From Methylobacter sp. (GTDB lineage Bacteria > Pseudomonadota > Gammaproteobacteria > Methylococcales > Methylomonadaceae), in the NCBI RefSeq assembly GCF_030680395.1, contig NZ_JAUXVR010000021.1:53919-117918 (forward strand): a stretch of 64,000 nt of DNA, read 5' to 3'. Each line of letters begins with the position of its first letter. Positions within the stretch are counted from its first letter, which is position 1. A program made the position numbers and the translations under genes. Shown piece by piece: positions 28,998 through 38,327 of the stretch. The notes under the pieces are model-generated. The model was not told the origin of the DNA and ran no database searches. It saw nothing but the letters and a program-made list of their open reading frames with translations.

Positions 28998-31652
28998 CTA
29001 TAAGACCTCAAATCCTTGCTCCTGTAACAACAGGACAAACGCTTCGGCCGGTACCGGCGGGCTTTTGATGTAACCTTGGTACGAATCGCAATTTTTCTCC
29101 CGCAAGAATGCCAGCTGCTCCTGTGTTTCCACGCCCTCCGCCAGCACTTTAAACCCCAGAATATGCCCCATGGCGATAATAGTCGCGGCAATTTCCATAT
29201 CGTCTTGCAAGTGGGGAATATCGTCGATAAAACTTTTGTCGATTTTTAACACATCCAGCGGAAAGTGCTTGAGATAAGCCAGCGACGAAAAACCGGTGCC
29301 GAAATCGTCAATGGCAAGCCGAATGCCCTGAGCACGTAGCTTGTTCAGGAGCGCCATCACATTGTCCTGGTTTTCCATCAGGCCGCTTTCCGTCATTTCC
29401 AGTTCTAAGTATTCGGCCGGAAATCCTGTTTCATTCAGTGCAGTAGCCACTGACGCGCTAATATCGCCGCGCCGGAACTGTTGAGGAGAAACGTTGACCG
29501 CCAAGGTGAGCGGAGGCAAACCCGCATCCAGCCAAAGGCGGCCTTGTCGGCAGGTTTCCCGCAGCACCCATGCGCCAATTTCCAGAATCAGCCCCGTTTC
29601 TTCGGCAATGGGGATAAAACGTAGCGGTGGAATCAATCCTTCTGTCGGGTCTTGCCAGCGTACCAGCGCTTCGGCGCCGACTATACGCCCACTGGCAATA
29701 TCCACCTGCGGCTGGTAAAAAACACGCAGTTCCTCTTGTTCGATGGCTCGGCGCAGCCGTGTTTCCAGTGCAATCCGTTCGCGGGCTGCGAGCGTCTGGT
29801 CTTCGGAAAAATAGGCATAGCAACCGCGTCCTTGATCTTTGGCCTGATACAGTGCGGCATCGGCGTGATCCATGAGCATTTCATAGCTCGCGCCGTGTTC
29901 CGGATACAGGCTGATGCCGATACTGGCGCCAATCTGGACATCGTTGCTTTGGGTTAGTTGAAAAGGTTTGCTTAAAACGAAGATAATTTCTGCCGCTACC
30001 CGAGCGGCATCTTCGGCATGAGCAATATCTTCCAGCAACACGACAAATTCATCGCCGCCCAGACGCGCCACCATATCTACGTCACGCAGCCTTGTCGAGA
30101 TGCGCACGGCGACCTGTTGCAGTAACTCGTCGCCCGCTAAATGCCCCAAGCTGTCGTTGACCGCTTTAAAACGATCAAGATCAAGCATCAGTAATGCCAG
30201 ACGCTTGCCGTCACGTCGCTCTACGTCGATGCTGTGTTTAAGCCGTTCCTGCAACAGCCGGCGGTTAGGCAGTTGGGTGAGCGGGTCATAAAAGGCCAGT
30301 TGCTTGATCTCCTCTTCGGCGGCCTTGCGCGAGGTAATATCGGAGAAGGAGGCAACATAATTATTGACTTGTTCATTCTTTTTATCATGTTCCTTCACCG
30401 CAGTGATGATAAGCCATTCAGGGAACATCTCGCCGTTTTTGCGCCGATTCCATATTTCACCCTGCCAGGCGTCGGTTCGATTGATGCTCTCCCACATTGA
30501 ACTATAAAAAGTTTTATCATGCTGTCCCGAGCTGAGTAAATTGGGCTTTTTACCAATGACTTCATCGGCGCTGTAACCGGTGATTCGAGTAAATGCCTGA
30601 TTGACTTTAAGAATGACATTATTGGCATCGGTGACCAACATGGCGTCCTGTAATTCAAAAGCGGTGGCGGCGATACGAAGTTCTACTTCAGTCTGCTTGT
30701 GCTTGGTGATGTCGGTAATGAAGCCGTGCCAAATCACGGAACCATCCGCTTGCTGCTGCGGTAACGCATTGCCGAACAGCCAGCATACGGGAGCATCGTC
30801 AAACTTCAAGCGATATTCCTGGCGCCATGGCGTTAAGTCCCGCGCCGATACCTTAAAAGAAGTTTTGAAATTTTCCAGATCATCAGGATGCAAGGCAGCA
30901 AGTACCTTGGCCGCATCTTCGCTGACATCCTCCGGGCTAACCCGATAGATAGTGCGAATCGCTTCATTGGCGTAAGGAATGCGGGAACTGCCGTCAGGAA
31001 ACAGCTGAAACTGGAACACCAGTCCCGGTACCTGACTGGCGATTTTCTGGAGGCGGTCCAGAGCATCCTGGCTTGCCTGCTCGGCTTTCTGGCGTTCAAT
31101 AACCTCTTTCGCCAGCTGCATGGTGCGTGAAGACAGCGCATCGAACATGGACAGCATGGTCTCGATCAGCACCTTCATCGCTCCGCTCATTTCCTGATCG
31201 GCTTGCTCTTTAGCTTGGTTTAGCGGTATGCCCGACTGCACCGCCAGCACTACCTTGGCCATGCGCATGTCGGTATCCAGAATATGAAAGGCCAGCCATT
31301 GGGTCAGAAAGGTGAGAATTTCTTCAATGACTTCATCCAACGGCCTGGCGGTTTTTCCAGCCATTATCCTATTGACTGTAGTCAGGAATCTCCTGTGATC
31401 ATTTTTATGCTTTGTTTCCCAGGCGTCTTCAGGGAAGAATGCATGCCATATACGCTCTTCCGCCTGAAAATGGTAAATAGCGTATTCCGCTAAGTCATTG
31501 AAAACATTATTCAAGGTGGGTATGTCGGATTGATAAGCCAGATGACCGGCCAGCACATTTAATAGCTCGACCAACTTTTGATGTTGTTCATCAATCAGGG
31601 GCACTCCAACTTCGAAATTTTTATTCCATGGAAAAACTTCAACTGAATACAT
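28998..31652 (-). CDS. Bacteriohemerythrin-PAS-PAS-GGDEF-EAL protein
   Basis: A cytoplasmic c-di-GMP enzyme (about 884 aa) with an oxygen-binding sensor. Residues ~1-135 form a hemerythrin domain with the di-iron ligand pattern: DEQHQKL, YHFQAEERIW, HKNDHRRF, FHILDTD. A helical linker, two PAS domains (about 210-450), GGDEF (about 460-620; RDVDMVARLGGDEF, with I-site) and EAL (about 635-884; EALVRW, DDFGTGFSS, EGVET) follow. Motifs for both synthesis and hydrolysis are intact. Probably senses O2 or redox. ATG 31652 preferred over TTG 31667. It is paralogous to the protein at 1126-4785 in its C-terminal half. Confidence 0.93.
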   Translation of the reverse strand: MYSVEVFPWNKNFEVGVPLIDEQHQKLVELLNVLAGHLAYQSDIPTLNNVFNDLAEYAIYHFQAEERIWHAFFPEDAWETKHKNDHRRFLTTVNRIMAGKTARPLDEVIEEILTFLTQWLAFHILDTDMRMAKVVLAVQSGIPLNQAKEQADQEMSGAMKVLIETMLSMFDALSSRTMQLAKEVIERQKAEQASQDALDRLQKIASQVPGLVFQFQLFPDGSSRIPYANEAIRTIYRVSPEDVSEDAAKVLAALHPDDLENFKTSFKVSARDLTPWRQEYRLKFDDAPVCWLFGNALPQQQADGSVIWHGFITDITKHKQTEVELRIAATAFELQDAMLVTDANNVILKVNQAFTRITGYSADEVIGKKPNLLSSGQHDKTFYSSMWESINRTDAWQGEIWNRRKNGEMFPEWLIITAVKEHDKKNEQVNNYVASFSDITSRKAAEEEIKQLAFYDPLTQLPNRRLLQERLKHSIDVERRDGKRLALLMLDLDRFKAVNDSLGHLAGDELLQQVAVRISTRLRDVDMVARLGGDEFVVLLEDIAHAEDAARVAAEIIFVLSKPFQLTQSNDVQIGASIGISLYPEHGASYEMLMDHADAALYQAKDQGRGCYAYFSEDQTLAARERIALETRLRRAIEQEELRVFYQPQVDIASGRIVGAEALVRWQDPTEGLIPPLRFIPIAEETGLILEIGAWVLRETCRQGRLWLDAGLPPLTLAVNVSPQQFRRGDISASVATALNETGFPAEYLELEMTESGLMENQDNVMALLNKLRAQGIRLAIDDFGTGFSSLAYLKHFPLDVLKIDKSFIDDIPHLQDDMEIAATIIAMGHILGFKVLAEGVETQEQLAFLREKNCDSYQGYIKSPPVPAEAFVLLLQEQGFEVL

Positions 31653-31985
31653 AATGCTCTCGTCCAACTTAAGGATTTGGTGGGGGCTTTTGTGATAAGA
31701 ATTAAAAATATTGTACGCTGATAAACCTTTTTGATTAGTATGGTTTTAGTGATATCCGGTTTCTGGAGCCTAACAGGCCAAAGGCCTCTATGCAGATAGC
31801 CCGCATAGCTTTGTTTTCTGACGCGATTGGGTTTAGTGATAATATGAAACATATAAATAATAGATTATTTTTGTCACCCGGACAGAGTTAATGCGACCTT
31901 TACAGCTTTAGTGGCAGCAAAAAAACGATGGGCGATAACAAACTATAAATTATCTTAATCATCACAACAGCGGAAATTCAGAACT

Positions 31986-32333
31986 ATGAACACCCATCCA
32001 GTCGATACAGCATCTTCAACCGACATCTTTTCCTCGACCTTTTTGATTGGCAATGTCGGCGCTCCGTTTGTTATCGGGCTGGCGGTCGGCTATTTCGCCA
32101 AAAAAATGTTGCGCACGGCGCTATTCCTGGGAGGGGCGGCCATCGTGCTGCTGTTTGTTGCGGAATATTACGACATCATCAATATAACCGATGAAAAGCT
32201 GCAACATGTCGCCAGCGTTGCGACGGAAGCGGCAAAAAGCTCAGGCGGGTTTCTGGTCGATCGCCTGACCAGTGTCACCAGCAAGGGCGTCAGCGGGGTT
32301 GGCGGTTTTTTTGTCGGGTTCAAGCTAGGCTAG
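31986..32333 (+). CDS. FUN14-like membrane protein
   Basis: A 115-aa membrane protein with glycine-rich hydrophobic segments: VGAPFVIGLAVGYFAKKMLRTALFLGGAAIVLLFVAEYY and a C-terminal GGFFVGFKLG. The GYFAKK pattern and glycine spacing fit the bacterial FUN14 family, whose role is unclear. It stands alone, ahead of the first copy of the 143-bp repeat. Confidence 0.7.
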   Translation: MNTHPVDTASSTDIFSSTFLIGNVGAPFVIGLAVGYFAKKMLRTALFLGGAAIVLLFVAEYYDIINITDEKLQHVASVATEAAKSSGGFLVDRLTSVTSKGVSGVGGFFVGFKLG

Positions 32334-32381
32334 TTTTCCTGAGTCACTCATGCAGTCGTGCTCACGCCCTTACCACATCCC

Positions 32382-32523
32382 TGCAGGCAAAAAAAATGCG
32401 GCTGATTAGGCCGCATTGAAGAAGGATATAAAACTCTGAATTTCGAGGAGGAAATTTGCATCTCAAGAGTTGAAGCTATATTAGCGATAAATGATAAACA
32501 ATGGAATGTGACATATTGTCGCG
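32382..32523. repeat. Direct repeat copy A (142 bp) upstream of the Jet operon
   Basis: About 90% identical to 39246-39389, in the same orientation: roughly 12 mismatches and two single-base indels over 144 positions. Both copies start at TGCAGGCAAAAAAAATGCGG and end at ACATATTGTCGCG. The homology ends sharply at each side. Confidence 0.95.
32389..32471 (-). ncRNA. Putative small RNA, copy A, with anti-SD loop
   Basis: Read on the minus strand: a 5' stem (AACTCT with AGAGTT) enclosing an inner stem AATTTC/GAAATT whose loop is CTCCTC, complementary to Shine-Dalgarno sequences; an AT-rich linker (TTATATCCTTCT); then a terminator with stem AATGCGGC/GCCGCATT, loop CTAATCA and a T tract. TAATAT (minus strand of 32478-32483) is a plausible -10. 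The upstream bases to 32523 are strongly conserved with copy B. The exact 5' end is estimated. It contains no reading frame. Confidence 0.7.
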
Positions 32524-32837
32524 TCTCAGAATGTCGCAGAAGTTTGGGCGGAAAAGCCATTCATGCTGTTCGGCGTACTCAGGATAAGCGACAAGCGACC
32601 TAATGTAGCGGCAGGCAAGTCTGCGGAAAATCGAAACATACACTTTGATGCTCAAAAAGAGGGTGGTTATTGTCATCATTTCCTCGATAGAGCGCAGGGG
32701 AATGATAATATGATAAATGTGATGGCTCGCTTCAACTCAACCCAATAAAAATACCAATCTGTAATCCGTCGGCGGAAATTATCCCCCTTATTTCCTTGCA
32801 ACTGGATACAGCCTGTAATCATCGATAGAAAATTAAA
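32524..32837. other. Intergenic region ahead of the Jet operon
   Basis: A 314-bp stretch between the sRNA-like element and the SMC gene. I see no gene, strong hairpin or clear promoter hexamers; the operon promoter presumably lies in its AT-rich last 100 bp. Confidence 0.5.
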
Positions 32838-35800
32838 ATGTACTCATTAAACCGCTTGATCCTTATTGATTCATACAAACCCGGTGAATTAGTGGAAGTT
32901 CGCCTGGATGGACATACCAATCTTAACGGCGTTAATGGCGCCGGTAAAACCACATTATTGCGGTTAGTACCGCTGTTTTTCGGCGAACGACCAGGGCGGT
33001 TAGTGCCGAAAAGCCGGGTTACCGACAGTTTTGCCAAGCATTATCTGCCAAACGAGTCTTCTTATATTATTTTTGAGTATCAGCGTCACGAACAAACCTG
33101 TATGGCGCTGATGTATGCCTCGCCGAATGAAGAAGGGCTGTGTTATCGCTTTGTCGATAAAGGTTTTGACAAGACTGACTTTATTGATACTCATCGGGAT
33201 GGTATGCACTATCCGGTGTCTTGCCGCGACCTGCGTACGCACTTCCTCAAACGGCATATTAATTGTAGCGACCAGCTTACCGCCTGTAGCGATTACCGCA
33301 CGGTGATCCAGAATTTGCCGCACAAGAAAGGCCAGGAATTGCGTAATTTGGTTGCGCGTTACAGCTTTTGTAACGGCAGTTCCGGACACAGATTGAAAGA
33401 TATAGAAAAGATCGTTACCGGCATGTTTATGCGGTCCACCGATTTTGCCGACTTGCGCGAAATGCTGGTGAACTGCATTGAAGAAAACAGGGATTCCCTT
33501 GCTTTGGAATTGAAAATGGAAACCCTGGATGATTGGCATAAGGAATACCGTGCTTATCAGGAAGCTGAATCGGAGCGCGACAAAATTGAACGGCTCAATC
33601 AGCTGGAAAATGAGTTGCTTCAAGTTGAGCAAAGTCTGGCTGAACTCCACTATCGCCTGCAATGTCTGCGCGACCAAAACCAACAAAGTTTGCAGCACCA
33701 GCAGGAAGCGGGGAATGCCTGCAATGAGCAATTGGAACAGCTCAAAAAAAACTGGGAAGCACAAGAGGAGACGCTTAAATCCGCGCTGGCAACCGTTAAG
33801 GGCGAATTGGAGCAGGAGCAACGGCAAAAGAAATCCCTGGAAGATGAAAAGGCCAACTGGGAAAAACAGGATGTGCAGGGCAAAAAACAGTTGGTTGCCG
33901 GTCTTGGTCAAATAAAGGACAGCTTGGCTAGGGAGCGGGACAACCATAAGCAATTGATGTCCGATGTGCAGGACATCGAAGCCGAGTTTAAGCGACTGAA
34001 AGCGGAAAAGGAAAAGCATTTTGCCGAACAGCAGCACGGCTATGAAATCGGCATAAGAGACTTGCAACAACAGGCCGCCGAAGCCAAGTCCGCCGCCAAT
34101 CAAGATGCGGAGCAAGGCAGAGAGTCGCTCAGGCAGGCAAACCAGAAGCAGCAAGCTATTTTGCATGACGAACAATTGAAGTTGCGGGGCGATTGGGGCG
34201 CGCTGAACAGCCAGATTGGCCAAATCCAACCGGATCCGGCCTTGATTGAAAACCGGGAAGCCAAGATGGAGCTGCTTCAGTCTATCCGGCAGCAAAAGGA
34301 TGAAGCCGGAAAAACCGTTAAGGCAATTGAAGCGGAAACCAAGAAAAATCAGGCGCTGATCGATGGCGTGTTTAGCGAAAAACGTCAACAAGCCGAACAA
34401 AAACAGCGCATCCAGGAGGCACTTGAGCAACTGCAAAAGCAACTGGACGCCAACCCGGACACCTTGCTGGGCTTTTTGCGCGAACATCAGCCGGACTGGG
34501 TCAACAATATCGCCAAGGTGATTAACCCGGATTTGTTGTTAAGGGACGATCTGGAGCCTGCCGCACAAACCTTGGGCCAGACTTTTTACGGTTTGAGCTT
34601 GAACCTGGATAATTTGCAGGCCGACCCTACCGCCGATGAAGAAAAAATCCGCGCACTGTTGGCCGATGCCCGGAACCAATTGGGCCGGCTGAACGTTGCG
34701 GAGGCAAAAAGCGACGAACAATTACAGGAATTAAAAAAGTTGGCCGACGCTCTGGAAAAGCAAGTCAAAGCGGCGATTTTTAGCGTCGGGCAATTACAAA
34801 CACAATTAAATGGGTTGGATGAAGAATTAAACTCGTTAAAGCAACAAATTGAGCGCAGCAAGAAAGAACGCAAGGCCAAGCTGGAGCAGGAAAAAGCCAC
34901 GGTGGAAGGGCAAATCGGCTTGAGCAATAACCGACTGCAAACTCTCAAACAACAGCTGGAAAGCGAAATACAGCAATTGAATCTGGGGCTTTCGGCTAAA
35001 ATCCAGCAGATTTCCGCTGACGCGTTGCGACAAGTCGAGCAAAGGCAGCAGCTTATCGATAAGGTCAATCAACAAAAAGGCAGCGAGTTAACGCAATTGG
35101 AGCTGCAACGGATTCAGAGCTTGCAGGACAGAAAAGTCGATACCGCCACCTTAAAAGACCTTGAAGCAAAAATCGGTCAATTGGAAAATGAACTGAAAGC
35201 CGCAGAACAGGCGGGACAACTGGTTAAGGATTATCAACGCTGGCTGGATAAAGACTGGTCTTTATATGATGGCTTGGCGGTTAAAGCCCGAGAGACTGAG
35301 GCTAAACTAAAGCAGCAGCAAAACCAATATGAGACTGAAAAAGCCGATATGCAACTACGGCGTGATGCCTTAAAAAAGGAACTGGAGCAAATAACGATCA
35401 AGTACCAAAAGCTTGATAAGGAAATCAAAGCTATTAATAACCTGCTGGCTGAATTAGCCGCTTATGTAAAGCGCGCAGCTGAACAGGCCGGTTTTGACAA
35501 TGCCCATACCTTGGCGCTGTTGCAGACCGATTGCCGTAAATTAACCGAGCAACACAAGGCTCTGCGCAAGGAGTTGGCCGGTCTGATCCGGCATTTGAAA
35601 CAGGTATTGGCGCGCTTTCCCGGCACCCATCCGGGCCGCTATTATGCCCGCGTCGAAGATGAATTAGGCTTTGATAGCGATGAACTGGCTTGGTTGAGCC
35701 GGATTCAGGCTTGGTATGCGACAGAAGCCGATACGGCCAGAAGCTGGTTAATGAGTCAGGCGAAACTTTTTGGCTACGCCATCAAAAATTATCAGCAGGC

Positions 35801-36485
35801 ATTGGAGTGTTTTGACCGTGGTATTGATTCCTTGTCGCGTCGCTTGGCGGCGAATATCGATGGCAATATCCGTTTTGAAAAAATCGAGCGCATCGAAGGG
35901 CGGTTAACGTCCAAGGTTACAACGCTGGGTTATTGGGAACAAATCGTCAGCTTTACCAGAAATTATGATGACTGGAGTCGAACTAATGACGGACAGTTAC
36001 CGAGCCGGGAATTTGCCGACATCGTCAGACTGGTGTCTGAACAATTGAAAGGTAAAGGCCGGGTAGAAATGAAGCTGGTTAATTTGCTGGAGCTGGAAAT
36101 TATTGTTACCGAAAATGGCCGCAGCAAACGAGCCACCCATGCCGAGGATTTGCGGCAGATTTCCAGTCACGGCTTGTCGTACCTGATTTTATGCGTATTT
36201 TTTATTGCGCTGGTGAATATGATCCGTAAAGATCAGCCTTTAAATATCATCTGGCCGATGGATGAACTCAAAGAATTGCACCAGATGAATATTGAAGTGT
36301 TGGTGGAAATGCTGACTAAAAACCGGATTACTTTATTTTCGGCTTTTCCCGATCCTGATCCCGAAGTGTTAAGGCTGTTCAAAAACCGTTATCAGGTGTT
36401 CGGCTACCGGGAGCTAATCGAAATGGACGTGGATGAGGATTATTTGTCAACGCTTGAACCTTTGACGGCGGCTGAACATGTTTGA
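32838..36485 (+). CDS. jetC: SMC-like ATPase, Wadjet JetC / MksF type
   Basis: A 1215-aa SMC/MukB-like ATPase, the motor of a condensin-type complex that in Wadjet systems extrudes and recognises closed circular DNA. The N-terminal head has Walker A LNGVNGAGKTTLLRL (residues 31-38 for GVNGAGKT). About 220-860 is a long coiled coil rich in Gln/Lys/Glu. The C-terminal head has Walker B LNIIWPMDELKEL; the ABC signature position reads SSHGLSYLIL rather than LSGGE, as in divergent JetC-like proteins. It overlaps the next gene by 8 bp. Assignment to Wadjet rests on the four-gene set; no phage or plasmid target is shown. Confidence 0.85.
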   Translation: MYSLNRLILIDSYKPGELVEVRLDGHTNLNGVNGAGKTTLLRLVPLFFGERPGRLVPKSRVTDSFAKHYLPNESSYIIFEYQRHEQTCMALMYASPNEEGLCYRFVDKGFDKTDFIDTHRDGMHYPVSCRDLRTHFLKRHINCSDQLTACSDYRTVIQNLPHKKGQELRNLVARYSFCNGSSGHRLKDIEKIVTGMFMRSTDFADLREMLVNCIEENRDSLALELKMETLDDWHKEYRAYQEAESERDKIERLNQLENELLQVEQSLAELHYRLQCLRDQNQQSLQHQQEAGNACNEQLEQLKKNWEAQEETLKSALATVKGELEQEQRQKKSLEDEKANWEKQDVQGKKQLVAGLGQIKDSLARERDNHKQLMSDVQDIEAEFKRLKAEKEKHFAEQQHGYEIGIRDLQQQAAEAKSAANQDAEQGRESLRQANQKQQAILHDEQLKLRGDWGALNSQIGQIQPDPALIENREAKMELLQSIRQQKDEAGKTVKAIEAETKKNQALIDGVFSEKRQQAEQKQRIQEALEQLQKQLDANPDTLLGFLREHQPDWVNNIAKVINPDLLLRDDLEPAAQTLGQTFYGLSLNLDNLQADPTADEEKIRALLADARNQLGRLNVAEAKSDEQLQELKKLADALEKQVKAAIFSVGQLQTQLNGLDEELNSLKQQIERSKKERKAKLEQEKATVEGQIGLSNNRLQTLKQQLESEIQQLNLGLSAKIQQISADALRQVEQRQQLIDKVNQQKGSELTQLELQRIQSLQDRKVDTATLKDLEAKIGQLENELKAAEQAGQLVKDYQRWLDKDWSLYDGLAVKARETEAKLKQQQNQYETEKADMQLRRDALKKELEQITIKYQKLDKEIKAINNLLAELAAYVKRAAEQAGFDNAHTLALLQTDCRKLTEQHKALRKELAGLIRHLKQVLARFPGTHPGRYYARVEDELGFDSDELAWLSRIQAWYATEADTARSWLMSQAKLFGYAIKNYQQALECFDRGIDSLSRRLAANIDGNIRFEKIERIEGRLTSKVTTLGYWEQIVSFTRNYDDWSRTNDGQLPSREFADIVRLVSEQLKGKGRVEMKLVNLLELEIIVTENGRSKRATHAEDLRQISSHGLSYLILCVFFIALVNMIRKDQPLNIIWPMDELKELHQMNIEVLVEMLTKNRITLFSAFPDPDPEVLRLFKNRYQVFGYRELIEMDVDEDYLSTLEPLTAAEHV

Positions 36486-37101
36486 TCAATTGCTAAAACG
36501 CTTGTTGCAGGGCGAATTTATTTGCGAAGTTAGTGATGAAGCCGGTTTTCGTTATTTGCAAGCGCCTGAAAATGCAACGCAGGTGGATGAGTTTTTAACG
36601 CAACTTGATTATCGCTTGTCCAGCACCCAAAACCAGCTGGCATTTTATGCGGCTTACCGAACCATAGACAACAGCGCACGGAGCGACATCCGTAAAGTTT
36701 TTCAGCAGTTTCGCATAGAGTTGCAGCCGGTGGTTGAGTGGCTCGATATGATGATGTCCTGCCTGAATCAGGATACGGCCTTATCGCCCGGCGACACGCT
36801 GAGCTTTTCCGGTTTGTTGCAGGTCATCGAGCAAAATCAGGCCTTGGCTGACCGCTTGCAGACATTTGCAAAATTCAAGGATTTCACCAGCGGCGACGAT
36901 TCGGTAAAAGGGCGGCTGGAGAAGCTGTTAAATACCCTGCAAAAGTGGAATTACCTAAGCTTAGCCAATCGCGACACGCTGATTTATCAAGTCACCGGCA
37001 AGCTGGATTATTTTTATCAGGCCTTGCAGTTTATTCAGGAACACGAGCAAATTCCCGTTGAGCAGGGGGAAACCGATGCAATTCAGGAGAGTCTGTTTTG
37101 A
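36478..37101 (+). CDS. jetB: KITE-type subunit, JetB / MksE-like
   Basis: A 207-aa winged-helix protein placed between the SMC and kleisin genes, the usual place for the KITE (MukE/JetB) subunit. It starts MFDQLLKRLLQGEFICEVSDEAGFRYL and has a wing-like block, GRLEKLLNTLQKWNYLSLANRDTLIYQVTGKLDYFYQAL. The acidic C-terminal tail is typical. The ATG at 36478 overlaps the SMC stop. Identification is from size, position and fold pattern rather than strong motif match. Confidence 0.72.
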   Translation: MFDQLLKRLLQGEFICEVSDEAGFRYLQAPENATQVDEFLTQLDYRLSSTQNQLAFYAAYRTIDNSARSDIRKVFQQFRIELQPVVEWLDMMMSCLNQDTALSPGDTLSFSGLLQVIEQNQALADRLQTFAKFKDFTSGDDSVKGRLEKLLNTLQKWNYLSLANRDTLIYQVTGKLDYFYQALQFIQEHEQIPVEQGETDAIQESLF

Positions 37102-38327
37102 GTCAGTCGCAACAGGGCTTGGAACGCTTATTTAAAGCCTTGGCTAACCATAGCGATTTGATTGCCGAGGCTTATTTTACCGGAGTGGTCTACAAGGACA
37201 ATCAAAACCAGCGCGCGCTCAACCATCTAAAGCAATTGAAGGTGTTGGTCAATCATGACGCCGATGGTTACCGCATCGCCGGGCGTTTGACTCAGTTTAT
37301 AGACAGCGCTTTGAGCAGCGACCGGGTTCGGCGATTGGATACCGATCTGGCCGGCTGGATCGAAACCCTGGAACAACAGATCAGCCTGCATCAAGATGCG
37401 TTTGATGAAAGTCGTTTAGATGATTGCGACAGTTATTTTGCTGAAATCGAACGCTTGGTTTTCGATTTATCCGATATCCTGGAAGAGAATACCCGCTATT
37501 TGTTGATGCTGGTTAACAGCCGCTTTGCTAATGTGCGTACTTTGGCGGAAAAACAAAAACAAAACACCTTTTATATTTCCCGATTGGAAAAACTGGTAAA
37601 TGCTATCACCGCGCTGCAACCGGAATCTTTATTGGAAATGGTTGAAGATCAACCCTTGATTTATCAATTACTGGATCATCAACTGATTCGTTTGCTGCCT
37701 ATTTATCAGCAGCGCCTACAGGATATTCTCGATAAGTTAAAAGTCTTCTTGTTTGAACTCAGGCAAATCGAGGCTAGAGCGCAGTTGGTGCAAGGTTTTG
37801 CGTATTTTCTACAACAAAACCAAAATTATCAGCCGCAGGACTGGAGCGAGCGCGACAGTATTCCCGAGCACTGGAACCAGATCAAGCCTTTGGCATTGTT
37901 GGCCTATGCCGATCCGCTCGATCATGCGTTGGAAGAAGACTTAATCAAAATTGCGCAAAACATCGCTATCGATACGGAAAGCATGTTGGCAAAACAAAAA
38001 CAGCGTGGATTAAGCGCGGTGTCGTTAAGCCCACCAGACAAAAAGACCTTGGACTTGCCGCTTTATCGGAAACAGTTACGCGTGTATTTTGACCGTGTGC
38101 TGAAAAATGAGGGGCAATCCATTTCAGCCGTAGCTTTTCAACAGGCTTTCGTGGATGACATCGAACCTTCAATCTGGTTGAGTTGCGTACTTAATGAATG
38201 GTTAAGGCGGCAGCAACGCAATAAACGCTTGCAGATGGAATTGATTCAGGCCGATGTCTGTCAGTTTTTTTCCGGTAACAAAAAGGTGAGGGATATTGTT
38301 CTTCAGTTTCGGAGCGCTGAAAATTGA
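37098..38327 (+). CDS. jetA: Kleisin-type subunit, JetA / MksB-like
   Basis: A 409-aa helical protein with an N-terminal winged-helix block (NQRALNHLKQLKVLVNHDADGYRIAGRLTQFIDSAL), a helical middle (DDCDSYFAEIERLVFDLSDILEENTRYLLMLVNSRFANV) as in MukF/JetA kleisins, and a C-terminal winged helix (SISAVAFQQAFVDDIEP..LNEWLRRQQRNKRL). It starts with a TTG at 37098 that overlaps the upstream TGA by 4 bp, and ends in the same way into the next gene, so translation is coupled across the operon. Confidence 0.72.
   Translation: MSQSQQGLERLFKALANHSDLIAEAYFTGVVYKDNQNQRALNHLKQLKVLVNHDADGYRIAGRLTQFIDSALSSDRVRRLDTDLAGWIETLEQQISLHQDAFDESRLDDCDSYFAEIERLVFDLSDILEENTRYLLMLVNSRFANVRTLAEKQKQNTFYISRLEKLVNAITALQPESLLEMVEDQPLIYQLLDHQLIRLLPIYQQRLQDILDKLKVFLFELRQIEARAQLVQGFAYFLQQNQNYQPQDWSERDSIPEHWNQIKPLALLAYADPLDHALEEDLIKIAQNIAIDTESMLAKQKQRGLSAVSLSPPDKKTLDLPLYRKQLRVYFDRVLKNEGQSISAVAFQQAFVDDIEPSIWLSCVLNEWLRRQQRNKRLQMELIQADVCQFFSGNKKVRDIVLQFRSAEN

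Noticed and set aside
32438..32462. GAGGAGGAA on the plus strand read as a CsrA/RsmA-binding RNA or a ribosome-binding site
   Set aside because: The A-tract precedes the GC hairpin on the plus strand, so the terminator works only on the minus strand, and no start codon with an open frame follows.
33000..34487. 495-codon open frame on the minus strand
   Set aside because: It is a shadow of the jetC coiled coil; its peptide is a run of Leu/Phe/Gln produced by antisense of Lys/Glu/Gln-rich codons, and jetC is clearly coding.
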